Assembly: GCF_000400465.1 (NCBI RefSeq)
Contig: NW_008806291.1
Location: 183,925-247,924 of the forward strand
DNA length: 64,000 nt
Direction of reading: 5' to 3'
Source of the DNA: Wallemia ichthyophaga EXF-994
Lineage: Eukaryota > Basidiomycota > Wallemiomycetes > Wallemiales > Wallemiaceae
The notes beneath the pieces were generated by a model. The model saw nothing but the letters and a program-made list of their open reading frames with translations, was not told where the DNA came from and did not search any database. Below are positions 51,935-63,322 of the stretch, one piece after another. The first letter of the stretch is position 1, and the number at the start of each line of letters is the position of its first letter. A program made the position numbers and the translations under genes.

Positions 51935-53160
51935 CTATGTGCCATGTGTGATATGCCCACCTAATAACCCCCCAAACACACTCTCACCGTCCTTGTCATT
52001 CCTCTCCGCCTCCGCCTGCCTCTTCTTGCGCTTGTCCAAATCCACCTTGTCCCCCTCTTCCTGCTTGAGTCTGTGCATCGCCGTACCTTCCACCTTGCTT
52101 GGATCCTGCCACGCCTTGAGCCTCCTGTCGATATCCTGCACGCTCTCCTTATTGAGCGTGTTGCTGCTTTTGTACGTGTTGATGAGATGGACAACCCCTT
52201 CAATTGCCGTGTGTGGTGGCGGTTGTGCGTTGAAAGCGTTTCTTTTCCATTCTATGTATGCGTCTGTTAGTGTCCTGTTGGCCATAATGAAGCATCCCAA
52301 TGCGATTTGACTAGGCGAGTAAACCAACTCGGCGCAAGTGAGCCTAGACATTCTAACCAGCTGTCTAACCTCGCCAAACAACCCATCCAGCTCCTGCTGC
52401 GGGGTAGTCTGCATGCTTTGCATATCTAAATACACCCCCCACGCCGCGCGGTGTGCTGGATGTGTGGCATACTCGAACCGCAGATTCTGCGAGAGGAGAA
52501 ATTCGATATCGAGGATGCTCGAAGTGCTTATCTTGCCTTTACCAATATGCTTGGCGAAATCTGCGACGCTTACGGGTGCATTGACTGTTTTAGTAGCGAT
52601 GAAGAGGCATGTTAGCCTGCGCAGTGTGTGAGGAACGCGTATGAGCTAACTGCACAACACTCCACCCACATTACTCGCTTCGGATGTAGATCCATCACGC
52701 TGTTGAACAGGTAGACGCGCTTAATGTACGTGATGGCACTTGCTTCGACCACCTCGGGAAACTGGAAGAGGTTGCAAATAGGTTTTACCTGGCTGAGGTA
52801 GTACACGATCAGCCTATCTTCCTCGTCTGTCGAGGGTGGTGTGGTTTTTGCGGTACTTGCACTTGCGCTTGTGCTTGATTGCGAAGCTGCATTCAGCGCC
52901 TCCTCCTTCTCCCAACCCGCACGCGCTAGTGCGATAGCCTTGGCGTTGGCGCTCTCCCGGTGCTCCCGCAGCGCCGTCTCGCTAAATCGCCAGTGGCGGT
53001 ACTGCGAGCTGTCGTGGTAGAGTGGGTGTTGATGTGGTGGATGTGGATGCTCTGTGTGCGTGTCGTCGCCCGCGTCCACGCTGCCCGCCCCTTCTGCGCT
53101 ATCAAGAAGAATCATGTCATTCTTCCTATCGCCCGTGTCATTCTCGCGCATGCTATCCAT
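51935..53160 (-). CDS. CCL1: Cyclin H (TFIIH kinase-module cyclin, Ccl1-like)
   Basis: Exons 52670-53160 and 51935-52616 (53-bp intron); 390 aa. The head YRHWRFSETALREHRESANA is the cyclin H N-terminal helix. The first cyclin fold has VYYLSQVKPICNLFQFPEVV, SAITYIKRVYLFNSVMDLHP and, across the splice, KRVMLTCLFIATKTVNAPVS. Then come DIEFLLSQNLRFEYATHPAH and a second fold (CAELVYSPSQIALGCFIMAN). The C-terminus is Lys/Asp-rich. With Cdk7/Kin28 it phosphorylates the RNA polymerase II C-terminal domain. The acidic His/Ser-rich extension of ~60 residues before the head is fungus-specific. Its start lies 38 bp from that of the divergent hydrolase. Confidence 0.93.
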
Positions 53161-53198
53161 AATGACGGTTTTGCACAACCACCGCGACGACGACCTCA

Positions 53199-54467
53199 AT
53201 GACGACGATAACGATACAAAACAAACACTTGGCTCTCGGCGCAGCCTCGCTACTGCTCTCCTTCCACCTTTACAGGCTGGTAGGTGGTCTATTTGCAAAC
53301 ACGCCGCCGCCAGCCCCGAGTCACGGCTACAGCGTGCGCGTGGAGCGTGGTCTGGGCGGTATTGAACGCGACAGCGACACCGCTCGCGCAGTTGATGAGG
53401 TTTATCCGCCCGATGCCTTCCCCGGCGGCGGCGATGTTCGTCTGCCACACGGCCGCATCAAGTACTATATACTCGGACCTCAAGAGGGGGAGAAGGTAGG
53501 TGTGGATGGCGGAGAGAGCGCCCGATATCCCCCTCTCACACCCCACCGCAGATCGTCCTCGTTCACGGCTTCAGCTCGCCCTGTATCATCTGGCGCGAAC
53601 TCGCAGTCAGTCTCGCAGGAGCTGGCTATAGAGTGCTCATGTATGATCACTACGGGAGAGGCTATAGTGACCATCCCATCGTCGAGTACTCAGGTGCCCT
53701 CTACACTTGCACCCTCGCACTCCTCATGCACCACGTCGGCTTTGCAAGAGCCACGCTGTGTGGTTTATCGATGGGCGGGCCAATTGTCGTTAACTTTGCG
53801 GATGTGTTCCCGGATATGGTCAATAGCATCATCCTTCTCGCCCCCGCTGGCCTTATGGACGACGCACCATTCACAACAGCCCGCTCGATCGATCCTAAGA
53901 GCTTCATTGAGGCGCCACATTGGCTCAGACGTATCTTGAAACCTTCTGGGCCTGCCAATTACAACGCAAGTGAGATGCCAGATAATCTCAGAATGCTCGC
54001 CAAGGTGAGTGAGACATTTACGCAAATCACTCAGCACTCACCGCACACCACCTACACACCAGATGTCAGCTATACAGGGCCAGCGCACGCCTTTCGTTCA
54101 CGCCCTGCTGTCCACCCTGCGCGAAGGGATACTGTTTAACCAAGACGAGGTGTTCAAGGCGGTGGGCAGGCGCGGAAGGAGGGTGCATATAGTATGGGTG
54201 GGTTGTGTATGATATGGCGGCCGACACTCTCACCCAAAATTTCGCAGGGCACCGCCGACAATATTGTCCCCTACTCGCTCAGCAAGCGTATGCTAGAGTG
54301 AGTGGGCTTTTACTCTCGCCACTCTCGCCACTCACACCGCTCACTCACGCAGGTACATGCCGCAAGCCTCGCTCGACACCATTGTGGATGGCGGACATGA
54401 CCTCGCCATCACCAATGCCGACCACGTCCACCGCTCCATCGTTGCGTTTATGAAGGAGCAATCGTAG
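53199..54467 (+). CDS. Membrane-anchored alpha/beta hydrolase
   Basis: Five exons, 53199-53495, 53552-54004, 54063-54197, 54248-54297 and 54353-54467; 349 aa. An N-terminal hydrophobic anchor (HLALGAASLLLSFHLYRLVG) precedes the fold: oxyanion-region IVLVHGFSSPCIIWRELAVS, MYDHYGRGYSD, nucleophile elbow LCGLSMGGPIVV (Ser), LLAPAGL, the acid-bearing strand HIVWGTADNIVPYS and the catalytic His in VDGGHDLAITNADHVH. The triad Ser-Asp-His is complete. Substrate unknown; fungal relatives act as lipases, epoxide hydrolases or peroxidase-like enzymes. Intron lengths are 50-58 bp. The gene ends 126 bp from the convergent hypothetical gene in the spliced model. Confidence 0.88.
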
Positions 54468-54593
54468 TATTGAAAAGATCATGTACAAGGCTGTAGTGGG
54501 TATTTAATGTTATGTTATTAGAAAGAATGTTTAGTTTTGAGTGGGAATATGCAAATGCATTTGTGAATTTGTTCATTTTCTTACAACACACCC

Positions 54594-55224
54594 CTAATAC
54601 GCCTGCATAGAGTAAGATAAGCAACTCACCACACACTAAACTCACATGCATACACAAATAATCAGCAGGCAGTGGCGGTACTGGAGGAGCATTTTCCTCC
54701 ACTGTATAAGCGCGTTTGCGCGTTTTAGAAGGCACGCTCTTACGTGGTGAGCGAACGTCGGAGGATGGTGGGGGAGAGTAGGTGTGCGCGCCGCTTGTGT
54801 TAGTTTGGTTGAGTGGGTGTGAGGGGGTGTGAGATTCCTCTGCCTCAGCGTCTGTCTCACAACGCACAGCGCCCCCGCCAAACATACTCTTGGTACGCAT
54901 TCTCGGTGGACTAGATGGACTGTCGAGGGTGAGTGAGTTGCGGATCTTTCTTCCACCACGGCCAAGGCTATTAACACTACTGACGCTACTGCGGCTACCT
55001 TTTCTCTCCCACCTCCCGTTTTTCACCCTTTTCAACCCTTTTTCACCATTCTCTTTGGACATTGCAGTTGCAGCTCCAGAGACATCGACAATATCCAAGT
55101 CTTTGAGCCACTTGTTGGAATGGTGGAGTAGCTCCGGACGTGATATGCGCTCGTTATCCTCCCACTCACCTTCCTTGCTGCGGAATCTCGTCTTGAGTGC
55201 ACGGGCGAATTTCCTAAAGGGCAT
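54594..55224 (-). CDS. Hypothetical basic Ser-rich protein, 195 aa
   Basis: Exon 1 is 54646-55224 (193 codons) from ATG 55224; a GTGAGT donor and TGCAG acceptor splice to a 9-nt final exon 54594-54602 that ends the protein with AY-stop. Without splicing the frame runs on to 54448 through unrelated-looking sequence and would overlap the convergent hydrolase by 20 bp, so the spliced end is preferred. The N-terminus is basic (MPFRKFARALKTRFRSKEGE) and amphipathic, followed by LHHSNKWLKDLDIVDVS, a Ser/Arg-rich stretch, and PPVPPLPADYL near the end. No family recognised. Similar PPVPxLP endings occur in the next gene. Confidence 0.5.
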
Positions 55225-55573
55225 CTTACGTTGGAGTTGTAAGTTGTAAGTTGCTATACAAGAGTTCGAGAACGTATCTGCTTGTTTGACCCCTCCGCAA
55301 GATTGATTCTTTGAAAGGTGTTGCCCTGGAAAATTTGAACGCTTTGTTTGGACAGTGGGGGGAGGGAATTGTTGAGCGGTGTATTCATGTTGTTACGGGC
55401 TCTATGAGCAGCTAGAAATCAACAAACACAAGTAAACCACATCAGCCAAAAAGAAAGACAATTAAAAACAAAAGGTTATATCGAAATAAATAACAAGAAG
55501 GGGTAAAATGGGTCAAAAACCTTATAAGAAGCATGTAAGAAGCGGGTAAAATAATACTATCAACTGGGAATAT
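55225..55573. other. Intergenic, about 350 bp
   Basis: Promoter of the preceding - strand gene and 3' flank of the next. Starts with a short GTTGTAA tandem duplication near 55235-55250. No coding signal. Confidence 0.5.
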
Positions 55574-56521
55574 CTAAGTAGTGCGTCGTGGCACAGTAGA
55601 TTGCGTTGGCTTGAGCGAGGTGGGTAATCTAGTAGAAACATTGGTAGTCCTCGGAGCTCTCAATTTCAACTCTTTCGGCAGAAAGGGTACTGGGGGTATG
55701 TTGTAGGTAGGATTAGGAGATGTAAAAATTGGTTTATGTGGTCGGGGAGTGTCTTGAGGGATGCTGCTGCTGCTGCTTTTGCGAGGGATGGAGGTCTTTA
55801 TAGTGGGAGTGGTGTTCGAAGTGGGAGGGGTATATTTGGTGTTGGGAGTGGTGATGTTAGTGGTTGTGCTAGATCTGCTACTCCTACTACTCCTGTTACT
55901 GGTGCAACTTGAATTGCTTGAAGGAGTACGATTGCTTGCAGAAACATCGACACCCAAACCAACGCTAATGGTTGAGTCACCGAGAGCAGACCTCGACGAA
56001 ATTGTAGATTTTGGAGAGGAGGAAGAGTGAGAATAGGAATATGGGGATAGAGAGACAGCACTACCCCTTCTACTATCCTTTAAAGCCCTTTTACTGGCTT
56101 TAAGTTTGAGTCTATTGGAAGGTGGAGGTGGAGGACCTAGACAGTGTCTGTCGTCATCATCGCTCCAGCCTTGAGAGGGAGAGTGAGTAGAGGAATAACC
56201 ATACTTTCTAGCTACGTATGTTAAATCAGATGAGATATCGATATCGCTTTCCTCAGAGACATTTCCATCGGATGTATTGTTTGGATTCTTCTGAGGCCTC
56301 GGAGTTGACTTTAATAGGCTTTTTAGCTTGGGTGAGGATGGCCGGGTATTCTTTGGCGTCATTGGCAGTGGGATCCTTGGTGGTGTCTTTGGGTTGAACG
56401 GTGTGTCTGCCACTACTGTAAATGGCTCTTTCTCAACTCTCACAGGTGGAATAGGGAATAAAAGCCTGTTTTCTGTTTAAATTCCATACTTTAATTTACT
56501 TCAAACTAACAATTCATTCAT
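55574..56521 (-). CDS. Hypothetical disordered Ser/Pro/Thr-rich protein, 300 aa
   Basis: A short first exon 56511-56521 (ATGAATGAATT) joins 55574-56465 across a 45-bp GTTAGT...ACAG intron, giving MNELLLFPIPPVRVEKEPFT. The main frame has no ATG at its start, so this exon is the best explanation. Composition is dominated by Ser, Thr and Pro, with SSRSSRSSTTT runs, basic patches and TPPRIPLPMTPKNTRPSSPK proline-directed kinase-like sites. A conserved-looking end is PPVPFLPKELKLRAP. Function unknown; a phospho-regulated scaffold is possible. Confidence 0.5.
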
Positions 56522-56963
56522 TTCATCGTCGACGTGCGTATTAAAGGAATGTAGTCCCTTCACTCCGAGTTTCTCCGGATGAAATGAAAATCTTCATTAA
56601 ATCTAATAAATACAAATTATTTTCTATACTTAATGTTTGTTAGTTTGTGTAACGAACCAAACACCCCCTCAACACTCCCACAATTAAAATCAGAAACGAG
56701 CGAATTCCGTGATATGCAATTTGACTTCATGGATCTCAGTGGAAAGATGAAACATCATTTGGTATTTTGTGTAGTGTTGAGTGGGTGCATATATCATTCA
56801 ACTCACCTCATCGACGTACGAATTTAAGAAGGAAGTCACCCACCAAAAATTATTTATGCCAATCCAGAAAATAAAATCATCTTAATTAAATTTTATTTAA
56901 ATTTACTTATTTATTTATTTCTTCATCTCATTTCCTCACCCATCTCCCCTCTCTCCCCCCACC
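56522..56963. other. AT-rich intergenic region with one small uncertain frame
   Basis: A + frame at 56633-56827 encodes about 64 residues (CNEPNTPSTLPQLKSETSEF and so on) without family signal; it could be a small gene or exon but has no support. The right part (56870-56940) is a TTTATTTA-rich promoter for LCB1. Confidence 0.4.
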
Positions 56964-58653
56964 ATGCTCTCCGTCGACGACGTTGCCCATTATCTCCACC
57001 AGCTCCCTGGTTCTTCAATTTTCCTCCGCTACGTGCGCTCATCCTATCAAAATGATCCTTGGCGCTCTCTTCTCGAACTTCTACTCTTCCTATTCGCTTT
57101 ACGCGTCTGGCTATCGAAGCGGACCAGAGGTGATTCTGAGAAAGGCTTTATAAGGCTATCTGAGGGTGTATGTTTCTTCTTCCTCTCATTTCACCTCTCA
57201 TTTATCTCAAATTCCACAGGAAATTGACGAGCTTATCGACGATTGGCAGCCAGAGCCTCTGGTACCTACAAATCAACCACACAAGCCACCTCCAACCATT
57301 CTAGGTCCTCCTTCTATAAAACCTCGCGTTTTACTCCCTCAACAACCCATCGAACGCGCTAAACAAGTCACTAACCTCGTTTCATACAACTTTCTCGGTT
57401 TGCTAGGTGACCAACGTATTAAAGACGCTGCCACTAATGCTCTCCGTGTCTATGGCGTTGGTAGTTGCGGTCCTCCCGGTTTCTATGGCAACATGGATGC
57501 ACACATCGCCCTCGAGAAGAGTATAGCTCAGACTCTTGGCGCTGAATCTGCTATTATCTACAGTCAGGGTTTCGCCACCATTGTCTCCGTTATTCCCACT
57601 TTCGCCAAGCGCGGTGATATCATCGTCGCTGATGAGGGCTGCTCTTTCGCCATCAGGAAGGGTCTCCAGATCAGCAGGAGCACCGTGCGCTGGTACAAGC
57701 ACAACGACATGAATAGCCTTGAAGCTGTCCTCGATGGTGTCAATAGAGAAGCCAAGCGCAGGAAGTCCCCTCTTACCAGACGTTTCATCTGCTCAGAGGG
57801 TATCTTCCAAAACGATGGCACGCTCGCTAACCTTAAGAGGATGTGTGAGCTGAAACGCAAGTACAAATACAGGTTGATCCTCGACGAGAGTTATAGCTTT
57901 GGTGTGGTGGGTAGTACAGGACGCGGTTTGACTGAGTTGTTTGATGTGCCGGCGAGAGATGTTGACATACTCGTTGGCTCGATGGCCAATACTCTCGGCG
58001 GAGCAGGTGGATTCTGTGCTGGCGAGTCTGTAGTAGTTGAGCACCAGCGAATAAACTCTGCCGCCTTCATTTTTGTGAGTGTCGAGTGTACAAATTAACA
58101 GCCAATCTAACGCCTCTCCTAATAGTCTGCATCCCTCCCGCCAATCATGGCCGTCAGCGCCAATAAGACTCTATCTATCCTTAACTCCTCCAGTGGTCCC
58201 TCTCTCGTGCAAGCACTGCAAAGCAATATTGCTACTTTTCGAAGTGCGCTGACTGGGCTCGATAGCTTACAGTGCGCATCCCACCCCCTCGCACCTATCC
58301 AACATGTTTTTTTTACCCCCAGTAAAGAATACCAGGTGATGAATATGTCGAGTGCAGTAGAGAACACAGATGAAGAAAAAATAGAGTCAATATGGGAGGA
58401 TATAGCTGAAGACGCACTTTCTAATGGTGTATTCGTCACCGTCGCTCGCCATCTCAGAGGCCAGGAGGGAGATATTGGCGCTCTATCAGCTGGTCCTAAC
58501 ATGCGCGTCCCCCCAGGCGGCGCTACTCCCCCTTCCGAACCACGTCCTAGTATTAAAGTGGCTATCTCCGCCGCTCTCTCCAAAAAGGAGACCGAGAAAG
58601 CTGCACTCACTCTCAAAAACTCTGTCAATAGGGTACTTAAAAGGCGTTCGTGA
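56964..58653 (+). CDS. LCB1: Serine palmitoyltransferase subunit 1
   Basis: Exons 56964-57167, 57220-58074 and 58126-58653 (introns 52 and 51 bp, all phase 0); 528 aa. An N-terminal membrane span (LLELLLFLFALRVWL) is followed by the aminotransferase class II fold: NLVSYNFLGLLGDQRIKDAA, YGVGSCGPPGFYGNMDAHIA (the Cys that is mutated in human sensory neuropathy), ICSEGIFQNDGTLANL and LILDESYSFGVVGSTGRGLT. In place of the PLP lysine it has SMANTLGGAGGFC, as in Lcb1, which lacks the cofactor lysine and pairs with catalytic Lcb2. It starts sphingolipid synthesis on the ER. The C-terminus has a proline-rich insert (MRVPPGGATPPSEPRPS). Confidence 0.95.
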
Positions 58654-59940
58654 GTGCTTGCTTGTCGGTGTGGCTTCAAGTGCTTATTTAATAACGTTTT
58701 GTGGATACACTACACTACTTAATTGATTATTTCATACCTTTAAGCGGGTACGAGCGTGTGAATAGCAGCTCTGCTACATTCATTCTTTACGTGCGAATCC
58801 TCGATGACTTAAGAATGCAGTATCACCACACTGGCGAAGCAAATTTTCAGCATATTTGATCCATATGCTGGCAGAAAATGTACAACAATACTGACAAACT
58901 TGGCGTAGTCATTGTTAGCGCTTGCGAGTTTCTGCGTGTGTTAGATGTGTAAGTGGTGTATCTCGCCTGACTCACCTTTATGTGCGATCGAGAGGACCAC
59001 AATAGTCCACCCAATTTTCAAACGCGTAGCATAAAACACCTTTGTGTGAGCTCAGCACCCTTTCGAAATCTTCACGGGAGTTCACGTGCGTTTTCGCTTC
59101 AAAAGTCAATAGAAAACTTTGACGTGTTAATTGTGAACGCTATGTTTAGGTATGAATTTCGGATCAAATGCCCCATATATAGATTTCTTGAAAGCTGCCA
59201 GACTGATCGAATTATTGAAAAGCGATGATTTTTTCACTTCCCCGCGTGACGTCCTTAGCGCTAACAAAGAAGTTACATCCGAATTCAGTTATGAGAGCGA
59301 TTATGTGCTTCCAGTCACACAATCTCTCTTTATGTGTCTTGACTTTGAGCTTCGCAAGCTCGTTCCTAATTCTTGTATTGGAAATAAGCATTCTTTTGTG
59401 TGCAATATTCTTGCTTTTTTTTATTCCCGATGGTCTGCAATTCTACTTGGATCAGTAAGACAGCAATGCGATGCAGCTCAAAACAACAGTAAGACATTTT
59501 GATCCATCCAACTGAGATCACAGTATTACATCATAAAACCCAATTTGGAAGGTGCGCAGCGGTATGCGCAGTCGCTTAGCACGCATGGCTGGATTCAATG
59601 CTTGATTCTCTTGTTTCTTACGCTCAATAAACTTATGAAATTACACAATTAACTTAAATCACAGTTCATCGTGCATAAGATCCACATGCACCAGCACAAG
59701 CTCACGCTCAATATCCAGTTCAATGTCTGAGATATGACTGAATGCATCATTCTTCGCGCTTATCATTCTTATCATTATGCAAAACGACACACACAGCAAC
59801 TTCAGATCATTCTAGGCCGCCCAAGCCTCATGTCCATTCATATTTGACCACTTGACCGAACGCCTTCATTCCAAAGGCTAGATAGATAATGAGCGAAACA
59901 AGTCCAGTTGCATCTCTTCAACTTCTCTATCATACACAAA
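58654..59940. other. 1.3-kb region without a supported gene
   Basis: Holds the LCB1 3' flank and MFS promoter. A + frame at 59152-59502 (116 codons) has normal-looking composition, but no recognisable domain and no clear context; not called as a gene. Confidence 0.45.
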
Positions 59941-61435
59941 ATGTCTACAAAGGAGTATGAAATTAAAGAGATGGAACAAATCTCGCAATCCCCAGAGTCA
60001 GTCTACTCGGATGCGGATTTTCACAAGAAACAGAAGAAAGTGTTGAGGAAAATCGATATCAGGATACTCAGCTTGACTGCCATTGCATACATGCTCAACC
60101 ACATTGACAGAACGAATCTTGCTAATGTAAGAATCATGAATACAGATGTAGAGGGTTCGTCCATGGTCGATCAACTTGACCTCCACGATGGCAGATTCGG
60201 ACATATAATCACAGCCTTCTACGCAGCCTACATTGTTTTTGAGATACCTTCCAACCTACTCCTCAAGCGATTCGGCCCATCGAAGCACATTTCGAGAATT
60301 GTTATTGGTTGGGGAATCGTTACCGTCTGCTCAGCAGCAGTGCAAACTTACGAAGGCATGATTGTAAACAGAATCGCTCTCGCTGTGGCTGAATCGGGGT
60401 TTTTTCCAGGCATTCTTTATTATTTTACGTTTTGGTATAATGACGATGAAAGAGCGTCTCGTTTTGCTTTCTTCGTCGCATCTTCCAGTTTATCAGGCGC
60501 TTTTTCAGGACTATTGGCTACAGGATGCTCTTATTTGAACGGCTTAGGTCATCCCGCTCTGTCCGGCTGGCGGTGGCTCAATATAATTGAAGGTGAGTCT
60601 GCTACTGAAAGTTTTGACACACTCTTATAACACACGCTCAGGTGTACCAACCGTTATCGTTGGGATATTGATATACTTCCTCCTCCCAGACTACCCAGAA
60701 ACTGCAAAGTTTCTCACAGAAGAGGAGCGCCAGATTGCAGTTCAGCGCTTAGGTGAATCTGCGACCAAGAAAGACGAGGGGAAAATCAATATGTCTTCCA
60801 TCGTGGGTGTTTTAAAGCAATGGGATTTCTGGTTTTTTGCCTTAATGTGGCTGCTTTTGGCCAATGGCACCGCTGCATTCTCATTCTTCGCTCCTTCCAT
60901 AATCAACGATCTCGATCCAGATTTTCAGGGTGTCAAAGCACAGCTGATCAGTATCCCACCATCAGTACTGGCATTTGTACTCACCATCACCTGCGGATAT
61001 CTCTCCGATCGTACTCGCAATAGACCAGGGTTTATCATATTGGGCGTGGTGCTGGTAAGCTGTGGATACTTGATTCTTGCAGTGGATAAGAAGGTCGTTG
61101 GACCACGTTTACTGGCTGTTTTCCTCCTCGCGCTCGCAAACATTGCCATCATACCACTAGCGGCTTTTAGACAATCCCTTCAAAGACTACAGTCAAGTAA
61201 CTCAGACAGCACTGCTGTGGGTTTTAGCGGTAGTGCTACGGTGGCCATCGCCAATGCGTCTGGGTTGATTGCCCCAGCTATCCTCGATAGCTCACTCCGG
61301 CTCGACTACAAATGTTACATTCTCCTTGCACTCTTTATAGTCGCTGGAATCCAAGCTATCTTCTGTTGGTGGTGGTTTGGCGCAGGTGTCGAACTCAAGA
61401 AATCCAACAATGAGAAGGAGGAGTCTTCCTCTTAG
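59941..61435 (+). CDS. Major facilitator permease, Dal5/allantoate-type (anion:cation symporter family)
   Basis: Exons 59941-60592 and 60642-61435 (49-bp intron); 481 aa. The ATG at 59941 is used; the frame upstream lacks an ATG. The TM1 signature YMLNHIDRTNLANVRI, FYAAYIVFEIPSNLLLKRFG and RIALAVAESGFFPGILYYFT, WYNDDERASRFAFF are typical of the ACS/Dal5 family; the second half begins GVPTVIVGILIYFLLPDYPE and FLTEEERQ. Twelve hydrophobic segments are present, with a C-terminal tail of ELKKSNNEKEESSS. Substrate may be an organic anion such as allantoate, nicotinate or a vitamin; undetermined. It stands alone in a sparse region, consistent with accessory metabolism. Confidence 0.92.
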
Positions 61436-61786
61436 TGATGAGCAACTTTCTAAAATTGTCAGGATATTCTTCTTCGGGTCTTATTTTTATGTTGCGCTAT
61501 CCTCACATAATGTATGGATGCGCAGTTTTAGTTTGTACTAGTCTTTAACAATTGAATATTTATTTCTTTTATTTCTTCAATTTATTTATGTTAAAAAATT
61601 TAGGTTTGTGTAAGAACTTGCAACGGCACACGACAATATAGTCCGGTTTCGTCACTAATGTCTTAGGCGGAATGTGGCTGTGATAGTTTTGTGTCGGTGT
61701 TGTTTTGTTTCGCAGCCAAAATTTGCAACAAAGGCTGTCAAAATACGAGATATCTTGATGTAAGATGCTTTTGAAGTACTCGATAC
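61436..61786. other. 3' flank of the permease gene, nothing coding
   Basis: AT-rich, with TTTATTTC runs near 61560-61590. No coding signal. Confidence 0.5.
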
Positions 61787-62042
61787 TTATTGTGCCAGAA
61801 CCGTTTCTGCCGTGACGATAAATCCCGAGAGAAAGACGTAAGTGAGCACACCCACTCCGACCGCAATGTAGATAAAGTCAATATTTGATACTGACGGAAT
61901 ATTTTCCTCAAAGTCGTCACAACAGGTTGGAGTGTTCTTGCACTCGTCTGCGGTGTGTCAGAGAGGAAGAACACCGTGAATATCACTCACCTTCGATAGC
62001 AACTCCCAGCTCGAGCTCAATCGTCACTCCAACGCCGGATCC
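61787..62042 (-). pseudogene. Hydrophobin-like fragment A
   Basis: Two pieces, up to 62042 and 61787-61947, join over a 43-bp GTGAGT...GCAG intron (61948-61990) to read GVTIELELGVAIEDECKNTP then TCCDDFEENIPS. The D-E-C-K-N-x-P-x-CC part matches the fifth to seventh Cys of class I hydrophobins (G-V-G-G-x-xC...P-x-CC), and the same motif occurs at fragment B. The expected G-x-C-xP end is missing; instead a hydrophobic stretch (IYIAVGVGVLTYVFLSGF) runs to a stop. No signal peptide or first half is seen. Likely a decayed or rearranged hydrophobin, although a small novel membrane protein is possible. Confidence 0.45.
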
Positions 62043-62350
62043 GTGCCTTGGTGCAAAGGTTCAAGTGGGAGAAATTTGGCCAAGTTGGCAGCGGAAAGAG
62101 GTGGGGAAGCCGAAGCAGGGGAAAGTTATCACAGACAAAGATATATTCAAAGATATGGCGACAGTATAAAGTCAGGCATCTTGTACACCTCACATGATGT
62201 ATTATATCTGCACCCGCTTTGCGCATATCGCGCCGTGCATTCAATCTCCTTCTTCATCCCTTACCATCATCAACCATGCCATCAGGAAGCGGGCTTTCTA
62301 ACAGATTATCCAGAGGCTCTTAGGCTGCGCGCGCGGATATCGAGCTGGAG
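62043..62350. other. Non-coding or undefined stretch before the orphan ORF
   Basis: Contains a candidate leader start: ATG at 62276 opens MPSGSGLSNRLSRGS, then TAG, in the frame that continues into the orphan ORF at 62351. Otherwise nothing recognised. Confidence 0.4.
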
Positions 62351-62785
62351 ATGCTAGAAGCCGAGGCAGATACGGACATAGATCACACCTACTTTGCAGA
62401 GGATCTTCAAAAAATGGATAGCTGCAGACGCGATTTTATTACCTATTGGGAAACCTTGTACGAGTCTAATGAGACCTGGGAGTCGTTGTTCGATAACATC
62501 GCCCTTGACCGCTCGTCAATTTCCAAGCTGTTTCAAGTCGTCGCCAAGTTTCTGGTCAGCAGAGTATTACTGAATGTTGGCAAGCAAGGTAATATCCATC
62601 ATGAGAACAACCGAATTATTTATGGCACTTTCATAAAATGGACGGCGGTATCTCTGCTATGGGTTAAGCAAAAGGTCAGCAAAAGAAGACTAGACGGCTG
62701 TGTCATTTTAGATGGCTTCAACAAAGACGAAAAGGACGGCTTAAAGTTCAGGCTTGCTGAATATTGCAAAGCTCGTGGAATTTAG
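62351..62785 (+). CDS. Orphan ORF, 144 aa, possibly the remainder of a broken gene
   Basis: Open frame from ATG 62351 to TAG at 62783-62785 region, acidic start (MLEAEADTDIDHTYFAEDLQ), then ordinary mixed composition with helical character (FQVVAKFLVSRVLLNVGKQG, IKWTAVSLLWVKQKVSKRRL). The same frame is open upstream to a TAG at about 62321, and beyond it to an ATG at 62276, so a premature stop could have split a longer protein. I do not recognise the family. Confidence 0.4.
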   Translation: MLEAEADTDIDHTYFAEDLQKMDSCRRDFITYWETLYESNETWESLFDNIALDRSSISKLFQVVAKFLVSRVLLNVGKQGNIHHENNRIIYGTFIKWTAVSLLWVKQKVSKRRLDGCVILDGFNKDEKDGLKFRLAEYCKARGI

Positions 62786-63322
62786 ATGAATCCAGTCCGT
62801 TTACCCACGCAGCGCCAGTATTACAGCTAGTTACAATTCATACAGATCTCCGAACAAATATGGAAGGAAACATATAGCAGAACTCAACACAGTCATAAGC
62901 TGATGGCTACTTCTGGCAACCTACCCCAACAACCCATCCCATCACTTTGTTTAATGCTTCGAGGACGTGCGTCTCGATCACAATGAGACCAATTGTCTTA
63001 CTGTCTTGCATGTCAAGAAAAACTCCGTAAAAGTTAGTTTGATGTGGAATAAATGTCTGTCAGTGCAAGAAAGAGCGAACTCCACATGCTTGGGTAGTTT
63101 TATCGCGTTTTGTCTTTGCCTTGCCAGTCGCTGTAACGGTATCACAAATCATTCAATTCAGCGTTAGTATAATATTAGACTTCGAGTGCTCACGAATTGT
63201 TCCAGTTAAACATGCTTCCTCGTACAGACTCTCTGGTTTATCACAATAAAATGACCCCGAAGTGTTTATAAGAGGATGCAGAGTTTGCTTTCTATTTCAC
63301 TACACTCTCATCAAACCAAATA
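62786..63322. other. Gene-free, about 540 bp
   Basis: No supported feature except, near 63270, TTTATAAGAGG that could be the TATA region for the small ORF at 63323. Confidence 0.45.

Noticed and set aside
54448-54645. Read-through C-terminus of the - strand hypothetical protein overlapping the hydrolase
   Set aside because: A good GTGAGT donor and acceptor end the protein earlier, and the read-through part looks non-coding.
59152-59502. 116-codon + frame between LCB1 and the permease
   Set aside because: No domain, no splice-supported partner, no clear promoter; kept as undefined.
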